Below, in pieces: positions 1 to 4,959 of a stretch of DNA of 6,400 nucleotides; position 1 is the first letter of the stretch, and the number at the start of each line of letters is the position of its first letter. The stretch spans positions 1 through 6,400 of the forward strand of contig CAKKQG010000294.1 of NCBI GenBank assembly GCA_919901875.1. Direction: 5' to 3'. Source of the DNA: Anaerolineales bacterium. Lineage in GTDB: Bacteria > Chloroflexota > Anaerolineae > Anaerolineales > VGOW01. The position numbers were made by a program, and so were the translations under genes. A model generated the notes under the pieces. The model did no database searches, had not been told where the DNA came from, and saw only the letters and a program-made list of their open reading frames with translations.

Positions 1-1
1 G

Positions 2-712
2 CGAAACCCTTCGGGTCTTTTCCCGCCTCTCGTCATGCTTCACGGCGGCGTGATCGAAGCGGCAACGTTTCTCGACAACATAAACACTCTGGCGCAAGAT
101 CGGCTCGTCATCGCGCCCGACATGCCCATGCACGGACGGTCCTCTTTTCTCTCGCCTCATCGCACGCTCGAATGGTTTAACGCCTTTATAGATTCAATGG
201 GACTCGATCAATTCGATCTGTGCGCGCACTCAACCGGCGGCGGCATTGCGGCTCGTTACGCCCTTCAACATCCTCAGCGCGTGCGCCGCCTCATCCTGTG
301 CGCCCCCACCGGATTCGGCAACACCTTCCCGCGAATTTTTTTCATGCCATCACTCGCCCGCTTCACCGATGACGTTATTGAGTATGTTTGGGGCGAACCG
401 GATCGTCTCACAACGCAACAGCGCCACTACTTCGATCTCATCCTCAAAGAATTTTTCTCAAGCGGGCGCTGGTGGTGGTATCTCTCTGGCGGATTTTTGT
501 GGATGCTCGATCTGCCCACAACATCCTTGCGCCAACTCCATACTCCAACACTCGTAGTGTGGGGCGAGCGAGATCGCCTCGTGCCGCTCAATCGTGAAGT
601 GATCAGCCTTTTGCCGAATGCACACTTAAGGCTATTTACAAACGCCGGTCATGTCGTGTATATGGAAGCAAGAGAAGAATTTGATAAAGCAGTAAACGAA
701 TGGCTGAGGTAA
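2..712 (+). CDS. Alpha/beta-hydrolase fold protein, 5' end outside window
   Basis: This is a hydrolase of the alpha/beta-fold superfamily, probably a cytoplasmic esterase or C-C hydrolase; the substrate cannot be read from sequence. The reading frame is open to the left edge, and the residues before the first Met (35) read PPLV running into MLHGG. That is the usual first core strand and oxyanion-hole HGG, so the ATG at 35 is internal and the true start lies upstream. Counting from that Met, the nucleophile elbow is AHSTGG with Ser66 (the family usually has GHSMGG; the first Gly is Ala here). The acid is Asp180 in VVWGERDRLVP, and the catalytic His206 is in NAGHVVYMEA. A cap region with three consecutive Trp (146-148) lies between core halves. 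All three catalytic residues are present and the C-terminus is complete. The stop is 12 bases before the sulfatase start, so the two are probably cotranscribed. Confidence 0.9.
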   Translation, partial: RNPSGLFPPLVMLHGGVIEAATFLDNINTLAQDRLVIAPDMPMHGRSSFLSPHRTLEWFNAFIDSMGLDQFDLCAHSTGGGIAARYALQHPQRVRRLILCAPTGFGNTFPRIFFMPSLARFTDDVIEYVWGEPDRLTTQQRHYFDLILKEFFSSGRWWWYLSGGFLWMLDLPTTSLRQLHTPTLVVWGERDRLVPLNREVISLLPNAHLRLFTNAGHVVYMEAREEFDKAVNEWLR

Positions 713-724
713 CAAGGAGAATTC

Positions 725-2347
725 ATGCGTAACATATTTTTGATCACTCTATCCATCATCGTCGCCGCGTGCAGTTCACTGCCGCCATCGGTGACGATCA
801 ACTTGGGGAGCAACACAGCAACACCCGCAAACACAGCTGCGCCGCAGAATACAGCGTCGCCTGCCTCCACTGTTGCGCCGACATCGGCGGCGACACCCCA
901 AGCGACACCGCCCAGCGCGCGCCCCAACATCATTTTCATCTTGGCAGATGATATGGCTTCCACTGATTTAGAAGTGATGCCAAAATTAAAATCGCTCGTC
1001 ACCGATCAGGGTGTGTCGTTCAACAATTATTTGGTGAACATTTCGTTGTGCTGTCCATCGCGCGTGGCGACGCTGCGCGGGCAGTATGCGAACAACTCGA
1101 AAATTTTTGGCAATGGCACGCCCGATAACGGCGGCTTTGAGCGAGTTTATGAATTGGGTTTAGAAAAATCAACGGCGGCTGTGTGGTTGCAAAATGCCGG
1201 CTATCGCACGATGCTCGCCGGAAAATATCTAAACGGTTATCCGGGTAAGGCCGGGGTAAATTATGTGCCGCCGGGTTGGACGGAGTGGTATAGCGCGGTG
1301 CGCGGCAACGCTTACAACGAGTTCGGTTACACGCTGAACGAAAATGGCAAGATGGTGCAGTATGGCACCAAAGCCGAAGAGTACGGCACGGATGTCTACG
1401 CCAAAAAAACTGTGCAGTTGATTCAAACAAGCGTCAAGGAGGGCAAGCCGTTCTTCGCTTATGTGGCGGTGTATGCGCCGCACACGCCCGCCACCGCCGC
1501 GCCGCGCCACGAAAAACTTTTCGCCGACGTGAAGCTACCGCGCCCGCCGAGCTTCAACGAAGATGATATGAGTGATAAGCCCGCTCATCTGCAACGATCA
1601 AATAAGTTAACCGACAAGCAGATCGCCAACATGGAAGAAGAATATCGCAAGCGATTGCAGTCACTTCAAGCAGTAGATGACGCCGTTGAAACAATCGTGA
1701 ATGCGTTGAAGGAAACGAATCAACTGAACAACACTTACATTTTCTTTGCCTCAGATAACGGCTATCACTTCGGGCAACATCGTTTAACAGCTGGCAAGCA
1801 ACAACCGTACGAAGAAGATATTCGCCTGCCGTTGATCGTGCGCGGGCCCGGCGTGCCTAAGGGCAAAACGGTGGATCACTTAAGCGGCAACATTGATCTG
1901 GCTTCAACGTGGATCGAGTTGGCGGGCGCGAAAGCCGATATTGCGCTGGACGGGCGATCTCTTGTGCCATTGTTGAAAAATAATCCGCCCTCAACAAAAG
2001 ATTGGCGGCAGTGCTTCTTGATTCAACGCGGTGATGATGGCGACGAAGATTCGTCACAACCGCAACCGACGGCAACCCCGCGCCCTGCGGTGGGCGGCGG
2101 CCGACTTGGCGCGGGCGGCAACCCGGACTTCGCCGGATTGCGCACGACAAAATACACCTACGTGGAATATGAGACGGGCGAGAAGGAACTTTACGATCTG
2201 GCGAAGGACCCGTATCAATTGAACAACATCGCCAAGAGCGCGAATGCGGAGTTGCTGAAAGAGCTTTCGACTCGATTGGCGGAGATGATGAAGTGCGCCG
2301 GGGAGGAATGTCGAAGAGTCGATGGCGTGGCGTTTGTAAATCAGTAA
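725..2347 (+). CDS. Lipoprotein sulfatase (type I, formylglycine-dependent)
   Basis: This type I sulfatase (alkaline-phosphatase fold) hydrolyses sulfate esters. Residues 1-16 form a lipoprotein signal with lipobox V13-A14-A15-C16, so the mature protein is predicted to be lipid-anchored outside the membrane. Residues 30-66 are a Thr/Ala/Pro spacer. The catalytic domain opens at PNIIFILADD, with metal ligands Asp75-Asp76. The formylglycine site is C109-C-P-S-R113 followed by VATLRG, the Cys type that needs a formylglycine-generating enzyme, which is not in this window. Further conserved sites are the GKY Lys (167), APH His253 and the SDNG metal ligands Asp344-Asn345, with GKQQPYEEDIRLP after them. 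The pattern is closest to the glucosamine-6-sulfatase/arylsulfatase branch, but substrate is not assignable. Unusual is a low-complexity Asp/Gln/Pro/Gly insert at about 436-468 before the C-terminal subdomain. A good Shine-Dalgarno (AAGGAG, 714-719) sits five bases before the ATG. Confidence 0.93.
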   Translation: MRNIFLITLSIIVAACSSLPPSVTINLGSNTATPANTAAPQNTASPASTVAPTSAATPQATPPSARPNIIFILADDMASTDLEVMPKLKSLVTDQGVSFNNYLVNISLCCPSRVATLRGQYANNSKIFGNGTPDNGGFERVYELGLEKSTAAVWLQNAGYRTMLAGKYLNGYPGKAGVNYVPPGWTEWYSAVRGNAYNEFGYTLNENGKMVQYGTKAEEYGTDVYAKKTVQLIQTSVKEGKPFFAYVAVYAPHTPATAAPRHEKLFADVKLPRPPSFNEDDMSDKPAHLQRSNKLTDKQIANMEEEYRKRLQSLQAVDDAVETIVNALKETNQLNNTYIFFASDNGYHFGQHRLTAGKQQPYEEDIRLPLIVRGPGVPKGKTVDHLSGNIDLASTWIELAGAKADIALDGRSLVPLLKNNPPSTKDWRQCFLIQRGDDGDEDSSQPQPTATPRPAVGGGRLGAGGNPDFAGLRTTKYTYVEYETGEKELYDLAKDPYQLNNIAKSANAELLKELSTRLAEMMKCAGEECRRVDGVAFVNQ

Positions 2348-2356
2348 GAGATATGT

Positions 2357-2406
2357 AGATTTCCGAAGTCTTCGCGGTGTGTGCGACTTCGGAAATCTGA
2401 AACCGT
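2357..2406 (+). repeat. Hairpin repeat, copy A (3' of the sulfatase gene)
   Basis: A perfect inverted repeat: left arm AGATTTCCGAAGTC (2357-2370), loop TTCGCGGTGTGTGC (2371-2384), right arm GACTTCGGAAATCT (2385-2398), then GAAACCGT (2399-2406). It begins ten bases after the sulfatase stop codon. The 42-bp core recurs as an exact reverse complement at 4093-4134. There is no T-run after the stem, so it is not a standard intrinsic terminator. In the transcript it would form a very stable 3' stem-loop and might protect or attenuate mRNA; it could equally be a non-autonomous mobile repeat of the REP/MITE kind. Function is inference. Confidence 0.9.
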
Positions 2407-2421
2407 ACGAGCAACTGACGA

Positions 2422-2450
2422 TTGACTTTTCTCGCTAACATCGCTAAAGT
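2422..2450 (+). promoter_or_regulatory. Sigma70-type promoter for the Uma2 gene
   Basis: TTGACT (2422-2427, five of six to the -35 consensus) is followed after exactly 17 bases by TAAAGT (2445-2450, four of six to the -10 consensus). Transcription would start near 2457, just before the GAGG ribosome-binding site at 2460-2463. This also argues that the upstream in-frame TTG at 2422 is part of the -35 box and not a start codon. It lies directly after hairpin repeat A, so the Uma2 gene is probably transcribed separately from the sulfatase operon. Confidence 0.65.
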
Positions 2451-2469
2451 AAATTGCACGAGGTGTGTT

Positions 2470-3192
2470 ATGGCTGTGAACTACGCTCCCAACAATCCTA
2501 TAAAACTGCGCCCCGCTACGCCGGGTGACATAGACTACCCTTCATCAGATGGTGAACAAATGGCAGAGACCGATTATCATGTCACGCTTATCGCTTACGT
2601 CTTGGCAATGTTACGCACATTTTTTGAAGGGCAGGAGGTGTACGTCGGCGCAAATATGCTGGTGTATTACGAAGAGGGCGATCCCACACAACGAGTTGCG
2701 CCGGATACGTTTATAGTTTTTGGCGCGTCACCGCACAAGCGACGCTCTTGGTTTACTTGGAAAGAAGGCAAGAAGCCCGACGTGATTTTTGAGTTCACAT
2801 CCAGAGGAACACAGTCAGAAGATCGTTGGACGAAAAAAGGACTCTACGCATGGTTGGGAGTGCAAGAATACTTCTTGTTCGACCCGCTTGATGAATACCT
2901 CAAGCCGCGCCTGCAAGGTTTTAATTGGGTGGACGGAGACTACCAGGCCATTCCACTTGTGGAGGGAAAACTGAAGAGTGAAATGTTGGGACTCACGATT
3001 GGCAGTGAAGCAGATATGATTAAGTTGTGGGAGACGAAAACAGGCAAAGAGCTGCTGCCGCCCAACAAGGAAACAACCGCGCGGCGCGCGGCAGAAGTAG
3101 CGTGGCGCACCGCCGAAGCGCGCGCCGACGCTGCTGAAGCAGAGGTCACACGATTACGCGCGGAATTAGAACGCCTAAAAAGGAAACAGTAA
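2470..3192 (+). CDS. Uma2-family (DUF820) putative endonuclease with C-terminal coiled coil
   Basis: A 240-residue member of the Uma2/DUF820 family, which has a PD-(D/E)XK-like nuclease fold and is very often present in many copies in Cyanobacteria and Chloroflexota; the in vivo role is unknown. Visible family blocks are VAPDTFIVFG (Asp79), PDVIFEFTS (Asp104, Glu108, Ser111), then Asp118 followed by Lys122-Lys123 in DRWTKKGLYAWLG, and VQEYFLFDP (Tyr134, Asp138). These are the expected acidic/lysine active-site elements, so it looks intact. From about residue 200 to the end it is Ala/Arg/Glu-rich and predicted to form a coiled coil, a common addition in this family. ATG 2470 is chosen because GAGGTG (2460-2465) lies four bases upstream and a promoter precedes it; a TTG start at 2422 would add 16 residues but overlaps the -35 box. 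A terminator follows directly. Confidence 0.88.
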   Translation: MAVNYAPNNPIKLRPATPGDIDYPSSDGEQMAETDYHVTLIAYVLAMLRTFFEGQEVYVGANMLVYYEEGDPTQRVAPDTFIVFGASPHKRRSWFTWKEGKKPDVIFEFTSRGTQSEDRWTKKGLYAWLGVQEYFLFDPLDEYLKPRLQGFNWVDGDYQAIPLVEGKLKSEMLGLTIGSEADMIKLWETKTGKELLPPNKETTARRAAEVAWRTAEARADAAEAEVTRLRAELERLKRKQ

Positions 3193-3197
3193 AAAAT

Positions 3198-3240
3198 AAC
3201 GTCCCGAAGGTTTGCAAAACTCTTCGGGACGTTTTATTTT
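3198..3240. terminator. Bidirectional intrinsic terminator between convergent genes
   Basis: A 12-bp perfect stem pairs AACGTCCCGAAG (3198-3209) with CTTCGGGACGTT (3222-3233). The loop can extend the stem through GTTT (3210-3213) and AAAC (3217-3220). On the + strand a T-rich tail follows (TTTTATTTT, 3232-3240), terminating the Uma2 transcript. On the - strand the A-run at 3191-3199 becomes a T-run, so it should also terminate transcription coming from the PIN toxin gene. Confidence 0.9.
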
Positions 3241-3268
3241 AGTCACGCTCCTAGTCTCACTAACACCT

Positions 3269-3688
3269 CTACGGATACTTGGTGAAGCCCATCATAGAAA
3301 AATGATCGTCCGCCGTAAAGACTTCGGTCATTTTCTGTTGCCGCATCACCGCAAAAGTTGTGCAATCGGTGTATGACAACCCTTTCACTTCATCATACTT
3401 CGCAAAAATTTTCCATGCTTCAGATTCGATCTCTGGATTGATTGTAACCAATTCCAGTGCGCCGCTATCTACCGCTTGCTGAATATCGTTGCCAAATTGG
3501 ATTGCCTGTTGCGCTGACACACGCCGACGCAACAACGTATAGGCTTCATCGAGAATAAAATTGGTGGTCACAAAAATACAACCGCGATCCAGTAGGTCGT
3601 CATTGGCAATTTTCGCAACGGCATAATCCGCGTCGCTCTCATCATTAAGAGCTAGCCACGCCCACGTATCCACCATGACTCGATCCAC
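3269..3688 (-). CDS. PIN-domain toxin (VapC-like ribonuclease)
   Basis: A 139-residue PIN-domain protein, the usual length for the toxin of a type II toxin-antitoxin pair; such toxins are Mg2+-dependent ribonucleases that cut tRNA, rRNA or mRNA. The acidic active-site residues are in the expected order: Asp7 in VMVDTWAW, Glu48 in FILDEAYTLLRR, Asp108 in LSYTDCTTFAVM, and Asp127/Asp128 in FTADDHF. The start is taken as GTG at 3688, with GAGGA (3702-3698) nine bases upstream inside the end of the antitoxin gene. The ATG at 3676 (start MVDTW) is an alternative but is less well placed for that site. The gene follows the antitoxin stop by two bases, implying translational coupling. The bidirectional terminator lies downstream. 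The target RNA cannot be inferred. The symbol vapC would be reasonable but is not assigned, since PIN toxins are diverse. Confidence 0.9.
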   Translation of the reverse strand: MDRVMVDTWAWLALNDESDADYAVAKIANDDLLDRGCIFVTTNFILDEAYTLLRRRVSAQQAIQFGNDIQQAVDSGALELVTINPEIESEAWKIFAKYDEVKGLSYTDCTTFAVMRQQKMTEVFTADDHFSMMGFTKYP

Positions 3689-3690
3689 GT

Positions 3691-3948
3691 TTATATTTCC
3701 TCACCATACAAGTAATCATCATGGCGGCGGGCGGTATCGGCGCGCAACGAGTTTGAACGTTTCTTGGCGCGTTGAGGCATGGTTCTTAGCAAGCGTTGAC
3801 CTTTAGCAAGTTTTTGTTGGCGAAGCAGAAAAGCTTTTAGCACTTCTACTGAAAAATCTTCAGGAGACTTCTTTGCTCTTTTAGCTTCCAACGTCAACAC
3901 TTCATAAACTTCGGGGGGAATAGTGAGATGGATCGCAATAGTAGTCAT
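3691..3948 (-). CDS. Antitoxin partner of the PIN toxin (ribbon-helix-helix-like)
   Basis: An 85-residue small basic protein directly before the PIN toxin, in the usual antitoxin-first order. Its N-terminus (TTIAIHLTIPPEVYEVLTLEA) has the shape of a ribbon-helix-helix DNA-binding domain: a short beta strand (about 2-9), helix one (about 12-26) and helix two (about 30-45) separated by the turn KKSPED. The charged C-terminal tail, ending in an RRHDDYLYGEEI stretch, resembles tails that wrap around PIN toxins in related pairs. It probably binds its own promoter and represses the operon, alone or with the toxin. The start is taken as ATG 3948; a TTG at 3954 would add two residues and lies closer to AGAGG (3965-3961 region), so the start is not certain. 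Family assignment rests on shape and context, not on a strong motif. Confidence 0.8.
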   Translation of the reverse strand: MTTIAIHLTIPPEVYEVLTLEAKRAKKSPEDFSVEVLKAFLLRQQKLAKGQRLLRTMPQRAKKRSNSLRADTARRHDDYLYGEEI

Positions 3949-3970
3949 AGCCAAATGACCTCTACCCGCG

Positions 3971-3976
3971 AGTATA
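3971..3976 (-). promoter_or_regulatory. Possible -10 box for the antitoxin/toxin operon
   Basis: Read on the - strand this is TATACT, five of six to the -10 consensus, about 23 bases before the antitoxin start. No convincing -35 box sits 16-18 bases upstream, so the promoter is weakly supported. Its placement in the antitoxin leader would suit autoregulation. Confidence 0.35.
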
Positions 3977-4014
3977 CTCCAAATTTTTTATCGCTGATGC
4001 GCCACGTTCTTTCT

Positions 4015-4092
4015 GTTAATTGCTCGTTTGCGTCGGGGCGATCTTGCGGCGCACTAATACGGTGTCTACGATGAGCCGCCCTTTGTAGTTCG
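4015..4092. other. Unassigned intergenic segment next to hairpin copy B
   Basis: About 80 bases between hairpin copy B and the antitoxin leader with no gene I can support. On the - strand its far end reads ACGAGCAATTAAC (4027-4015), matching 11 of 13 bases of ACGAGCAACTGAC (2407-2419), which directly follows hairpin copy A. It may therefore be part of a larger, partly eroded repeat unit. A short open frame (3945-4145, -) crosses it and the hairpin but looks non-coding. Confidence 0.4.
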
Positions 4093-4142
4093 AGATTTCC
4101 GAAGTCGCACACACCGCGAAGACTTCGGAAATCTGAAACCGT
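4093..4142 (-). repeat. Hairpin repeat, copy B (3' of the retropepsin-like gene)
   Basis: The core 4093-4134 is an exact 42-bp reverse complement of copy A (2357-2398): the same 14-bp arms, with loop TTCGCGGTGTGTGC when read on the - strand. It lies just after the stop codon of the - strand protease gene, so relative to its upstream gene it has the same orientation as copy A. Here the 8-base extension (ACGGTTTC on the - strand, 4142-4135) precedes the hairpin, whereas in copy A its complement GAAACCGT follows it. No T-run follows the stem. Confidence 0.9.
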
Positions 4143-4519
4143 CACTCGAGAATTTCGAGGGTGAGAGCCGGACCATCAAACAACAGACGAAGGTGATTGA
4201 TAGCATCACGGCCGAGAAGCACATACTCTTCGTCAAAAGCAAACGCCTTTAATTTCCCGCGTTTACCATTAGGCAGCTCGATCTGAAGAGCATACACATC
4301 TACTATCGTTGGGCGATTGTCGAAACCAGCCACTTCAAGACGATCTGTAACGGTTAAGTTGAGCGCCTTCACCGCCGCCTCAGGGATCACTGTCATGTCA
4401 GCGCCTGTATCCACTTTGGCGCGAAAGTCGCCGTAACGCGGAGGCGACTCAAGATTACCAAGACGCGCTGGCAGAAACGGCGCCGCTGGATCGATCTTTT
4501 GATCGTATTCAAACTTCAC
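4142..4519 (-). CDS. Retropepsin-like aspartic protease (clan AA)
   Basis: A 125-residue single-domain protein with the hallmarks of retropepsin-like proteases, which act as dimers with one catalytic Asp per chain. Residues 34-45 contain VDTGADMTVIP with the catalytic triad Asp37-Thr38-Gly39. Residues 99-105 (YVLLGRDAI) form the hydrophobic-hydrophobic-Gly motif, and the end (GPALTLEIL) gives the final strand. No signal peptide or membrane segment is visible, so it should be cytoplasmic. The start codon is GTG 4519. It overlaps the end of the upstream gene by 11 bases and uses GAGG inside that gene as a likely ribosome-binding site, so the two are translationally coupled. The natural substrate is unknown; the coupled upstream protein is an obvious candidate partner (inference). 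The stop codon's first base lies at the edge of hairpin copy B. Confidence 0.85.
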   Translation of the reverse strand: MKFEYDQKIDPAAPFLPARLGNLESPPRYGDFRAKVDTGADMTVIPEAAVKALNLTVTDRLEVAGFDNRPTIVDVYALQIELPNGKRGKLKAFAFDEEYVLLGRDAINHLRLLFDGPALTLEILE

Positions 4520-4931
4520 GACGGATAATCCTCGGCGACTCGATTTTATAGATATGAGGCTTCTCTAGCACTTCATGAATACACATTGGCACGTTGCCGA
4601 AACGCGCCAACACATCATCCAGCACAGATTCCCAAGTTGCCCCGGCTGAAACCATCTGCTGATCCACAATAGCAACCCATTGACCCAAATGAGTTTTAAG
4701 CAATTGTGGCATCCTCGCCTGTAAAGCCTGCCACTGTTTCTCAAATTCCGGGTTAGGCGCAGAAGAGTGAGAAAGGCGTTGCTTCATCGTTTGCAATTCT
4801 TGATACTCAGTATAGGGCACAACAGCCCACGCCGGTTCGCCATTCCGCCGGATGATAATTGTGTCGCGTTCCGCCGAACTGTCATCCGCATTTACCGTGT
4901 ACGGCGTATTGACTTCTCTGAGTATTGGCAT
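4509..4931 (-). CDS. Phd/YefM-like N-terminus fused to DUF5678-like domain; unknown function
   Basis: A 140-residue protein of two parts. Residues 20-47 (TIIIRRNGEPAWAVVPYTEY core) resemble Phd/YefM antitoxins, where a strand with a charged R-N-G turn is followed by a hydrophobic strand and an EY-containing helix. Residues 62-90 carry F-x-x-x-W-x-A-L then LLKTHLGQWVAIVDQQMVSAG, and 101-121 ends in VPMCIHEV; this resembles the small DUF5678 domain, whose function is not known. The tail IYKIESPR (127-134) is followed by the overlap with the protease gene. ATG 4931 is supported by AGAGAGG (4944-4938) six bases upstream. I recall similar proteins directly before retropepsin-like genes in Chloroflexota, but cannot check this here. 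It may act as an antitoxin-like regulator or adaptor; domain names are by eye and moderately sure. Confidence 0.75.
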   Translation of the reverse strand: MPILREVNTPYTVNADDSSAERDTIIIRRNGEPAWAVVPYTEYQELQTMKQRLSHSSAPNPEFEKQWQALQARMPQLLKTHLGQWVAIVDQQMVSAGATWESVLDDVLARFGNVPMCIHEVLEKPHIYKIESPRIIRREV

Positions 4932-4951
4932 AAAGCACCTCTCTGCTGAAA

Positions 4952-4957
4952 ATTATA
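4952..4957 (-). promoter_or_regulatory. Perfect -10 box between tnpB and the DUF5678-like gene
   Basis: Read on the - strand this is TATAAT, matching the -10 consensus exactly, three bases past the tnpB stop. The hexamer 17 bases upstream (TTTCTA, 4980-4975) is a poor -35. Transcription would start near 4945, giving a leader of about 14 bases that begins at the ribosome-binding site. It could let the two downstream genes be expressed independently of tnpB. Confidence 0.45.
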
Positions 4958-4959
4958 AG

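Noticed and set aside
6..20. Small ACCC-TTC-GGGT hairpin followed by TTTT near the left edge, resembling a terminator
   Set aside because: The stem is only four base pairs and lies in the open, plausible coding sequence leading into the conserved HGG motif of the hydrolase.
1857..2459. A 200-codon open frame on the - strand opposite the sulfatase gene and hairpin A
   Set aside because: It is antisense to conserved sulfatase codons, rich in Arg/Ser/Pro as expected of a shadow frame, and reads through the hairpin repeat.
2422..2469. Upstream TTG start for the Uma2 gene, adding 16 residues
   Set aside because: The TTG is the first part of a TTGACT -35 box with a well-spaced -10, and the extra residues do not resemble the family; ATG 2470 has a proper ribosome-binding site.
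3945..4145. A 66-codon open frame on the - strand through hairpin copy B
   Set aside because: Its first third simply translates the hairpin repeat, it has no motif, and its end overlaps the antitoxin leader and probable promoter.
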